Assembly (NCBI GenBank): GCA_021732245.1
Contig: JAKFVJ010000029.1
Span: 1-8,960, forward strand
Direction: 5' to 3'
Source: Candidatus Obscuribacterales bacterium
Lineage (GTDB): Bacteria > Cyanobacteriota > Vampirovibrionia > Obscuribacterales > Obscuribacteraceae
Length of the DNA: 8,960 bases
The notes beneath the pieces are model-generated. The model did not search any database. It was given only the letters and a program-made list of their open reading frames with translations, and was not told the DNA's origin. Shown piece by piece: positions 1-4,945 of this stretch. Both the position numbers and the translations under genes were made by a program. Position 1 is the first letter of the stretch, and each line of letters opens with the position of its first letter.

Positions 1-73
1 TTATCCGGCTGCTTACGTATTGCCGCGCTTACTCGTCTTCCAACTCCGCTGGGCTGCTTTACAAGGTTTCGTT

Positions 74-94
74 TTACATTAATTACTCCTCCTT
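74..94 (-). other. Strong Shine-Dalgarno followed by ATG-TAA (start-stop)
   Basis: On the minus strand, AAGGAGG (complement of 88-94) lies eight bases before an ATG (79-77), an ideal arrangement, but the next codon is TAA (76-74). Another frame through this site stays open to the window edge and reads VKRNLVKQPSGVGRR. It lacks ATG, GTG or TTG and could start only at an ATT four to five bases after the Shine-Dalgarno. Options are a gene with a damaged or misread start, an ATT-initiated gene, a start-stop regulatory element, or coincidence. Confidence 0.25.
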
Positions 95-116
95 GTCACG
101 ATTTAACGTGGCGCAC

Positions 117-146
117 TTGAACTTTTTACTTGCTTCTACGTATTAA
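117..146 (+). promoter_or_regulatory. Candidate sigma-70-type promoter for the toxin-antitoxin pair
   Basis: TTGAAC (117-122) and TATTAA (141-146) are separated by 18 bases and resemble -35 and -10 boxes. Transcription would begin near 153, leaving a leader of about 75 bases before the GTG at 227. The -10 lies in the centre of an inverted repeat, which suits autorepression. A TTGACT at 174-179 is an alternative -35, but no good -10 follows it. Assigned by eye only. Confidence 0.35.
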
Positions 147-156
147 GTAGTAAGCA
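131..156. promoter_or_regulatory. Inverted repeat overlapping the -10 box, candidate operator
   Basis: TGCTTCTAC (131-139) and GTAGTAAGCA (147-156) are complementary over nine pairs with one extra T at 151, around a seven-base centre GTATTAA. That centre contains the proposed -10 box. Antitoxins with a ribbon-helix-helix fold commonly repress their own operon by binding palindromes at the promoter, so this is the natural operator candidate. It could instead be an RNA hairpin if transcription starts further upstream. Confidence 0.4.
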
Positions 157-226
157 GATGAGGGCGCGACCACTTGACTGCTGGGCTACATTTGTGCCAC
201 AATGGTCCACATAGGAATTAGCTATC

Positions 227-472
227 GTGAGGTATTTACCTAGTTCCTTTAAACATGGCATCACCCGTGAACAGATAGAGCAGATCGTAGCGTACGGAAA
301 GCCGTTTGAGTTAGAAGGATCCGCGACAGGATTGGAAACAGTAATGTATGTAGGATGGGACAATGATGCAGATTTGCTAGAAGTCGGGGTGGCATATCCA
401 GAAAACGACGAAGAATTTGTCTTCCATGCAGCAAAAGCAAGCAAAGCTTACAGAGAAAAAGTGAATCCATGA
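227..472 (+). CDS. BrnT-like toxin of a type II toxin-antitoxin pair (putative)
   Basis: A protein of 81 residues. Near the N-terminus it has KHGIT (residues 9-13) and then a helix, as in BrnT-like toxins. The second half has the strand pattern DADLLEVGVAY (47-57) followed by FVFHAAKASKAYREK (64-78), resembling the 'LLVV ... RIISARKA ... Y' end of BrnT/RelE-superfamily ribonucleases. H67, K70, K73, Y75 and R76 are candidate functional residues by analogy. If the family call is right, it would cleave RNA and inhibit translation when free of its antitoxin. The GTG start is forced: an in-frame TAG lies at 212-214 and the next ATG is 39 codons in. An AGGA (213-216) sits ten bases upstream. Its stop overlaps the next gene's start (ATGA), and toxin-first order is typical of BrnTA. 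The match is from motif pattern only; a small protein of another function is possible. Confidence 0.6.
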   Translation: MRYLPSSFKHGITREQIEQIVAYGKPFELEGSATGLETVMYVGWDNDADLLEVGVAYPENDEEFVFHAAKASKAYREKVNP

Positions 473-771
473 ACTCAAATCTAAAAAAACGAATTCAAAA
501 AACTCAAGAAGAAGCAAGAGCTCGTCTAGCCAAACGCGGTGTAATGAGATTTCGTTGCACTGAAAACGATATCCTTCGACTCAATGAATTTGCTGCCCAA
601 AATGGAGTGCCCGTCGGAGCGATGATGAGGAAGTGGGTGCTTGAAAGGCTCGAACAGGAAGAAGACGGAATGAAAACCGGAGCATTGTTAAGAACGGACA
701 TAAGTCAAAAGATGAACAACTTTGAAAGACGACTGAAGATAGTCGAAAAGCTCGTTCGACAAGCACTCTGA
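469..771 (+). CDS. Ribbon-helix-helix (CopG-like) antitoxin, putative
   Basis: A protein of 100 residues. Residues 25-31 (VMRFRCT) form a short strand, followed by helices at about 32-45 and 47-63 separated by NGVPVG, the usual layout of a ribbon-helix-helix DNA-binding dimer. The C-terminal part (about 76-100) is an amphipathic helix with hydrophobic residues in heptad spacing (I78, M82, F85, L89, V92, V96), able to form a coiled coil or bind the toxin. The 24-residue Lys/Arg-rich N-terminal stretch before the strand is unusual, as such antitoxins often begin with the strand. An internal ATG at 544 would remove it but has no clear ribosome binding site. The ATG at 469 overlaps the toxin stop by four bases, favouring translational coupling. 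Expected role: neutralise the upstream toxin and repress the shared promoter, perhaps at the inverted repeat at 131-156. It ends nine bases from the convergent argS stop. Confidence 0.6.
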   Translation: MNSNLKKRIQKTQEEARARLAKRGVMRFRCTENDILRLNEFAAQNGVPVGAMMRKWVLERLEQEEDGMKTGALLRTDISQKMNNFERRLKIVEKLVRQAL

Positions 772-780
772 CGAGTAGAC

Positions 781-2553
781 TTACATTCTTTCTAGGACTG
801 AAATTCCCAAAAGGCTTAGCCCAAGCTTGATTGTTCTTGCAGTAATATCGCAGAGAATAAGTCTTGACGTTCTAGTTGGCTCTTCAGCATTCAACACAGG
901 ACAGTTGTCATAGAAGACATTGAATTTCTGACTTAGTTCAAATAGGTATTGGCAGAGTCTATTGGGCATGCCTTCAGCAGCAACGGACTCAAGCACTTCG
1001 TCCAATTGCAAAAGATGCTTTGCCAAAGTGATTTCTGCACCTTCCTTTAGCACAATCTGCGCATCGCTACCGAGTTTGGAGAAATCAATTCCGCCCTTGC
1101 GGCTAATACCCTGCACCCTCACATAGGCGTACATCATGTAAGGCGCCGTGTTACCCTGAAGCGCCAACATCTTATCGAAGCTGAACATGTAGTTGGTAAT
1201 GCGGTTCTGACTCAGATCAGCATATTTAACTGCGCCAATTCCTACAGCAGTTGAGACTTCTTCTTTAAATTGTTCAGTCTCGGTTCTGCCTTCAGCATCA
1301 AGACGCGATTCCAAATCAGCTCGAGCACGAAGCACTGCTTCCTCAAGCAAATCCTTCAAACGAATTGTTTCCCCGGATCTCGTTTTAAGTTTTTTACCGT
1401 CTTCACCAAGTACTAATCCAAAGGGCACGTGCAATAGCTCGACAGACCCAGGCACGAAACCTGCTTTAGCAGCTACCGCAAACACTTGCTTCAAATGTTC
1501 TGATTGCCCGACATCAATTACATAAATGATTTGGTCAGCTTTATCGTTAGTCACACGATAGCGCAGAGCAGCTAAATCTGTTGTGGCATAGTTAAATCCA
1601 CCGTCTGATTTACGCACGATACAAGGTTGAATCTTTCCGTCCTTGCCTTTGAACTCCTCAAGGAAAACACACAATGCACCTTGATCTTCAACAAGCAACC
1701 CCGCTTTGGTGAGGTCTTCAACCACCTGCTCGAGCATTGGATTGTAGAAAGACTCTCCGCGCTCAACAAGATTTTCGATGTGCAATATATCGTAAATCTC
1801 TTGAAACTCACGTCTTGATTGATCACAAAGCAGTTTCCACGCATGAAGGTGTCCTTCATCACCGGATTGCAATTTCACAACTGCCTGTCGTGCTCTCGTT
1901 TTGAAATCTTCGTCCTCATCGAAACGGACTTTTGCTTGTTTGTAGAACGCAACCAGATCACCAATTTCGATATGGTCAGCAGTAGTCAGCGCCTCTGGAC
2001 AAACTTCAGCAAGATAAGTAATGAGCATGCCGAATTGCGTGCCCCAATCACCTACGTGATTGACGCGCAGCAATTTATGTCCCAGAAATTCAATTACCTT
2101 GGAGATGCTGTCACCAATAATTGTCGAACGTAAGTGCCCAACATGCATTTCCTTAGCGATATTGGGACTGGACATGTCTATAACTACGTTTTTCGGCTTG
2201 GCGGCTTTAGGTACGCCCAAGCGACTGTCCGACTTAATTTGCTCAAGGGACTTGGCGATATATTCGGGCTTTAGAGTCAAATTGATAAAGCCTGGTCCGG
2301 CGATGGTTGGTTTTTCGCAAATATCGGAAATATCAAGATGTTCCAGTATCTTGTCGGCAATCTGCCTGGGTTGCTGCTTGAGTTCCTTCGACAACGCCAA
2401 CGAGGAATTACATTGAAAATCGCCAAAGCTTGGATTGGATGCCGGAACTACAAGACTTTCCTTCGAGCCGTTCTTACCAACAAACGCGTCGCCAAAGGCA
2501 ACGACTAGCGCTTTTTCAAATCTATTATTGAGGCTGTCAAGCAAGGACTTCAT
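781..2553 (-). CDS. argS: Arginyl-tRNA synthetase
   Basis: A full-length class I aminoacyl-tRNA synthetase of 590 residues, close to the usual bacterial ArgRS length. It charges tRNA-Arg with arginine using ATP, in the cytoplasm. The N-terminal part (about 1-115) matches the Add-1 domain that contacts the tRNA elbow and includes FGDFQCN and AGPGFINL. The HIGH signature is HVGH (137-140) within SSPNIAKEMHVGHLRST. DWGTQFG (169-175) and DGGFNYATTDLAA (327-339) are family signatures. The KMSKS position reads KLKTRSG (388-394), which is normal because many ArgRS lack the canonical lysine motif. The C-terminal DALR anticodon-binding domain starts near 465 (NTAPYMMYAYVR), and the protein ends in LLGISVLERM, typical of ArgRS. 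The ATG at 2553 is preceded only by a weak GGAAAA. It is divergent from the thioesterase gene (67-base gap) and convergent with the antitoxin gene. Nothing looks broken. Confidence 0.97.
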   Translation of the reverse strand: MKSLLDSLNNRFEKALVVAFGDAFVGKNGSKESLVVPASNPSFGDFQCNSSLALSKELKQQPRQIADKILEHLDISDICEKPTIAGPGFINLTLKPEYIAKSLEQIKSDSRLGVPKAAKPKNVVIDMSSPNIAKEMHVGHLRSTIIGDSISKVIEFLGHKLLRVNHVGDWGTQFGMLITYLAEVCPEALTTADHIEIGDLVAFYKQAKVRFDEDEDFKTRARQAVVKLQSGDEGHLHAWKLLCDQSRREFQEIYDILHIENLVERGESFYNPMLEQVVEDLTKAGLLVEDQGALCVFLEEFKGKDGKIQPCIVRKSDGGFNYATTDLAALRYRVTNDKADQIIYVIDVGQSEHLKQVFAVAAKAGFVPGSVELLHVPFGLVLGEDGKKLKTRSGETIRLKDLLEEAVLRARADLESRLDAEGRTETEQFKEEVSTAVGIGAVKYADLSQNRITNYMFSFDKMLALQGNTAPYMMYAYVRVQGISRKGGIDFSKLGSDAQIVLKEGAEITLAKHLLQLDEVLESVAAEGMPNRLCQYLFELSQKFNVFYDNCPVLNAEEPTRTSRLILCDITARTIKLGLSLLGISVLERM

Positions 2554-2581
2554 GACAAAATTTTCCAGAAGGGTAAGCTAA

Positions 2582-2599
2582 CGCCAGTAAAGCCTGGCG
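2582..2599. promoter_or_regulatory. Perfect 6-bp inverted repeat in the argS/thioesterase divergent region
   Basis: CGCCAG (2582-2587) and CTGGCG (2594-2599) are exact inverted copies around TAAAGC. The site lies in the 67-base gap between the divergent starts, downstream of the proposed argS -10. It could be an operator or a leader hairpin. It lacks a following T-run in either direction, so it is not an intrinsic terminator. Confidence 0.3.
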
Positions 2600-2608
2600 G
2601 AGAGAGAT

Positions 2609-2636
2609 AATATATCAGATATGACAAATGAAACAA
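2609..2636 (-). promoter_or_regulatory. Candidate argS promoter
   Basis: On the minus strand, TTGTTT (complement of 2631-2636) and TATATT (complement of 2609-2614) are separated by 16 bases and would start argS transcription near 2602, leaving a leader of about 50 bases. The -35 lies inside the first codons of the divergent gene. For the plus-strand gene, GATAAT (2606-2611) is the only -10-like sequence nearby and is very close to its ATG, with no matching -35. Weak evidence, by eye. Confidence 0.25.
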
Positions 2637-3082
2637 CAAAGACTGGAAGAAGCTTCCCCGCCATGCTCCACGACCTGGGCGGCAAAATAGATGAGGTGCG
2701 CGAAGGATACGCTCGTGGACACTTGCCTCTGAGCCACCAAGTCATGCAGCCTTCGCAGGTCTATCACGCAGGCGCAATTGTTATTCTGGCTGACGAAGTA
2801 GCCTCAGCTGCAATTGTCGGCACTATCGGCTCGCCGGTATCTGCTGAAAAGAAACTTTTTCCTTACTCCATTCAAATAAGCACCAATTTGCTGACCAACG
2901 ATCCGGAAGGTCCAATTACTGCCGAGTCAAAGGTCGTCAAAAAAGGACGAATTGTTGTCGTCGATACAGAAGTTTTAGGTTCCAAAGGTCAACTTGTAGC
3001 ATTAGTTAGAAGCACTCACGCCATGGTTGATCCACGAACAACAGGTCCTCACAAGCGCGAAATCTTCACTGGTAACAAATAA
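2621..3082 (+). CDS. PaaI-family hotdog-fold thioesterase (putative)
   Basis: A protein of 153 residues, normal for a single-hotdog thioesterase. After a short N-terminal helix, the segment QVYHAGAIVILADEVASAA (46-64) matches the PaaI pattern 'xxHGGxxxxLADxAxxxA': H49 with A50-G51 in place of His-Gly-Gly, and D58/E59 at the acidic position of the central helix. Alternating strands follow (SIQISTNLL 83-91, ITAESKVVKKGRIVVVDTEV 99-118, LVALVRSTHAMV 125-136), completing the hotdog sheet. The family hydrolyses acyl-CoA or related thioesters; the substrate here is unknown. The Asn that often precedes the His-Gly-Gly is not evident, so the active site is variant. The ATG at 2621 fits, although the nearest purine-rich site (GGAGAGAG, 2599-2606) is 14 or more bases away. 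The stop shares one base with the next gene's ATG, so the two are very likely cotranscribed and coupled. Confidence 0.8.
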   Translation: MTNETTKTGRSFPAMLHDLGGKIDEVREGYARGHLPLSHQVMQPSQVYHAGAIVILADEVASAAIVGTIGSPVSAEKKLFPYSIQISTNLLTNDPEGPITAESKVVKKGRIVVVDTEVLGSKGQLVALVRSTHAMVDPRTTGPHKREIFTGNK

Positions 3083-4488
3083 TGATGACAATTGCAATTA
3101 TTGGCGGCGGCTTTAGCGGAACAATGACCGCAGTTCAATTGATGCGCAAAGCTTCCCAACCACTAAAAGTCATTTTGATCGAACGCAATGAACGCATTGC
3201 AAAAGGCGTGGCTTATGGCACTCTTTGTCCACTGCATTTGCTGAATGTGCCTGCAAAAGACATGTCCGCGTTTCCAGATGATAGCCAGCACTTTTTTAAG
3301 TGGGCCAAGGATCAAGATGCCGCAGTAACCGAAGCGACTTTTGTGCCGCGTATGCGCTATGGAGCCTACATAGAGCACATCTTAAATGACACACTCTCTC
3401 ACAAGGCACCGAATATAGAATTTCGCCGATTGCATGGTGAAGTAAAAAATATCAGTTTAGTAAACGACGGCAAACAAGGTCGCATTGAACTCAACAACGG
3501 CGAAGAAGTAATTGCCGACCGCATAGTTTTAGCCCTAGGCAATCTCGCACCGGCAAATGTCCGCATCAAGAATCCACAATTCTATGAAAGCAAGAATTAC
3601 GTGCGCGACTCATGGTCCAAAGAATCTCGCCCACCAATTTCCGCCGATGCACCCATATTGCTCGTCGGCACCGGTCTTACCATGATCGACAAAGCTCTTG
3701 AATTAAAACTACAAGGACACGAGGGAACCATCTACGCTCTGTCCCGACACGGCTATCTGCCCAGTGTGCACATTCCAGGTATAGTGCGTTTGCCCAATCC
3801 GTTTGAAAATGCAAACTTACCAAAGACAGTTCTTGAACTAACAAAATACATTCGCGCGATGGTAAAGCGAGTGGAGGATTCTAGAGAAGCAAACTGGCGT
3901 CAGGCAGTTGATTCAATTCGCCCTGTTACGCAACAACTTTGGAAGACTTGGAACACCACTGAAAGACGGCGCTTTATCCGTCATATGCGCTGCATCTGGG
4001 ACGTACACCGTCACCGCATAGCTCCTGAAGTTGGCGCCATGATCGATTCAATGATCAAAGCCGGTCAATTAAAAATCGTTGCGGCACGTGTAGTATCAAT
4101 GGAAGAAAACGCTTCAGGAATTAAGGTCACCGTAAGCCCTCGTGGACACCACAAAGAGACAAGCTTCGAAGTTAATAGAGTGATCAATTGCACTGGTGCA
4201 GACAGCAATGTCAAAACTATAGATGAGCCATTGGTCGAACAACTTCGCAATCAAGGACTTCTTTGTGCCGATACATTTGGCTTAGGTCCAACAATAACTG
4301 ATACGTGGGCGCTTATCGATCAACAAGGCAAAGCATCGGATGTCGTCTATGTGGTTGGTCCGTTACTCAAAGGCCAATTGTGGGAATCAATTGCCGTGCC
4401 TGAATTGCGTGGACAAGCAGCACAACTAGCTGATCACCTGATCACTTCAAATGATCGAGTCTCCCTTTGTCATTCTGAGTCTGCGTAG
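3082..4488 (+). CDS. FAD/NAD(P)-binding protein of the YdhS (COG4529) type
   Basis: A soluble protein of 468 residues. The N-terminal Rossmann fold is clear: TIAIIGGGFSGTM (3-15, dinucleotide loop GGGFSG at 8-13), then the acidic end of strand two at E34 in LIERN. GVAYG (42-46), LHLLNVPAKDMS (51-62) and an early aromatic/His segment are hallmarks of the NAD_binding_9 family. The second strand signature VLALG is at 149-153, a second nucleotide-binding loop LLVGTGLTMID at 193-203, and INCTGAD lies in the C-terminal third. Proteins of this family bind FAD and probably NAD(P)H; their reactions are mostly uncharacterised, so I assign no substrate. Its ATG overlaps the thioesterase stop (TAATG); a second ATG at 3085 would remove only one residue. 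Oddly, the last residues (CHSESA) and the TAG stop are encoded by the left arm of the palindromic repeat at 4466-4609, so the original C-terminus may have been replaced. Confidence 0.85.
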   Translation: MMTIAIIGGGFSGTMTAVQLMRKASQPLKVILIERNERIAKGVAYGTLCPLHLLNVPAKDMSAFPDDSQHFFKWAKDQDAAVTEATFVPRMRYGAYIEHILNDTLSHKAPNIEFRRLHGEVKNISLVNDGKQGRIELNNGEEVIADRIVLALGNLAPANVRIKNPQFYESKNYVRDSWSKESRPPISADAPILLVGTGLTMIDKALELKLQGHEGTIYALSRHGYLPSVHIPGIVRLPNPFENANLPKTVLELTKYIRAMVKRVEDSREANWRQAVDSIRPVTQQLWKTWNTTERRRFIRHMRCIWDVHRHRIAPEVGAMIDSMIKAGQLKIVAARVVSMEENASGIKVTVSPRGHHKETSFEVNRVINCTGADSNVKTIDEPLVEQLRNQGLLCADTFGLGPTITDTWALIDQQGKASDVVYVVGPLLKGQLWESIAVPELRGQAAQLADHLITSNDRVSLCHSESA

Positions 4489-4609
4489 CGGACGAAGAAT
4501 CTGCCGCAAGAAACACGTGCTGGTCTATTAATCTGCACTGGGCATAGTCACGGCAGATTCTTCGCGAAGCCTGCCCTGAGCGCTAGTCGAATGGGTTCAG
4601 AATGACAAA
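4466..4609. repeat. Composite palindromic repeat, MITE- or REP-like
   Basis: The outer arms TTTGTCATTCTGA (4466-4478) and TCAGAATGACAAA (4597-4609) are exact 13-bp inverted copies. Inside them, CGAAGAATCTGCCG (4493-4506) and CGGCAGATTCTTCG (4551-4564) are a second exact 14-bp pair. The centre (4507-4550) is unpaired. The spacers between arms are unequal, 14 bases on the left and 32 on the right. The right spacer carries GCCTGCCCTGAGCGCTAGTC and then GAATGGG, which resembles another common dispersed bacterial repeat motif, so the element looks like a mosaic. Sequences of the 'GTCATTCTGAGC ... GAAGAATCTG' kind are known as dispersed intergenic repeats in many bacteria. No coding capacity and no obvious target-site duplication. 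It lies between convergent genes and may act as a bidirectional transcription end. Copy number in the genome cannot be seen here. Confidence 0.85.
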
Positions 4610-4610
4610 A

Positions 4611-4883
4611 CTAAAGATCGGAAAAATTGCCGACACATTTGTAAATTGCATTTTTCGCATTTACGTCAAATTCGTGCAATGTTTGCCATATGTTCGCCCA
4701 GGCATTTTCTGTTGCATCAATTGTCTTCTCTTCGACTTTCACTATCTCAGAAGAAAATGGCGTCTTAATTGCCGGAGACCAATTTAATTGCTCAACCATA
4801 AAGCTTGTAGTAGCCGTTACCAGAAGCGCAACGGCCAAGAGCCCGTTGTAACCGATAACAATACTTCCCGTCTGTTTACGCAT
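4611..4883 (-). CDS. Small single-span membrane protein, unknown function
   Basis: A predicted protein of 90 residues that I do not recognise. It begins MRKQTGS, has a hydrophobic segment at about residues 8-29 (IVIGYNGLLAVALLVTATTS), and then a polar, mostly helical tail to the end, so it is probably anchored in the inner membrane with the tail outside or periplasmic. I chose the ATG at 4883 because AGGAAG (complement of 4894-4899) lies ten bases before it and because the Lys/Arg start next to the hydrophobic stretch is typical. An earlier in-frame ATG at 4925 would add 14 residues but has no ribosome binding site. The TAG stop (4613-4611) abuts the palindromic repeat. It lies 62 bases downstream of the M16 operon on the same strand, so readthrough is possible, but a promoter-like TATTAT and a palindrome suggest its own control. 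Coding status is not proven. Confidence 0.5.
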   Translation of the reverse strand: MRKQTGSIVIGYNGLLAVALLVTATTSFMVEQLNWSPAIKTPFSSEIVKVEEKTIDATENAWANIWQTLHEFDVNAKNAIYKCVGNFSDL

Positions 4884-4896
4884 GATTGTCAAGCTT

Positions 4897-4913
4897 CCTA
4901 CGTGGGACGTAGG
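4897..4913. promoter_or_regulatory. Perfect 17-bp palindrome at the small membrane gene's start region
   Basis: CCTACGT (4897-4903) and ACGTAGG (4907-4913) are exact inverted copies around GGG. On the minus strand the site follows a TATTAT -10-like box (complement of 4917-4922) at about the expected transcription start, an operator position. Its proximal arm also shares AGG with the ribosome binding site (4894-4899), so as RNA a seven-pair hairpin could hide that site. No T-run follows on either strand, which argues against an intrinsic terminator. Confidence 0.45.
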
Positions 4914-4916
4914 CAA

Positions 4917-4922
4917 ATAATA
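4917..4922 (-). promoter_or_regulatory. Possible -10 box for the small membrane gene
   Basis: On the minus strand TATTAT (complement of 4917-4922) resembles a -10 box, but I find no good -35 about 17 bases upstream. If real, transcription would start near 4910, within the palindrome at 4897-4913, giving a leader of under 30 bases before the ATG at 4883. Confidence 0.25.
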
Positions 4923-4945
4923 CATGCGCTATAAAAAAGAGATAG

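Larger units (their letters stand above)
1..226. other. Intergenic/left-edge region with no supported gene
   Basis: No convincing gene lies here. Several short frames run open from the left edge on both strands, but none gives a recognisable protein. Two structures stand out and are listed separately: a promoter-like sequence with an inverted repeat ahead of the toxin gene, and a strong minus-strand Shine-Dalgarno followed by ATG and an immediate stop. I see no tRNA or rRNA pattern. A gene beginning near position 80 and running left out of the window cannot be excluded. Confidence 0.5.

Noticed and set aside
136..444. Minus-strand open frame antisense to the toxin gene
   Set aside because: Ser/Asn/Thr-rich composition, no motif, and it is opposite a plus-strand gene with a better start, coupling and family-like motifs.
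751..775. CTCGT/ACGAG inverted pair between the antitoxin gene and argS as a terminator
   Set aside because: Only five pairs with a 15-base loop and no T-run; too weak to call.
1572..2416. Several open frames of 60-120 codons on both strands inside argS
   Set aside because: They overlap a complete, well-conserved argS and their translations look like Cys/Leu/Ser-rich shadow proteins with no recognisable motif.
4602..4787. Plus-strand open frame starting at the edge of the palindromic repeat
   Set aside because: Short, Cys/Arg/Phe-rich with no motif, and it overlaps a minus-strand frame with a better membrane-protein pattern and ribosome binding site.
4897..4913. Palindrome as intrinsic terminator of the M16 operon
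   Set aside because: No T-run follows on the minus strand, and its position over the next gene's start suggests an operator or RNA control instead.
4611..4925. Longer 104-residue form of the small membrane protein from the ATG at 4925
   Set aside because: No ribosome binding site before 4925, while AGGAAG precedes the ATG at 4883; the extra 14 residues also cover the palindrome.
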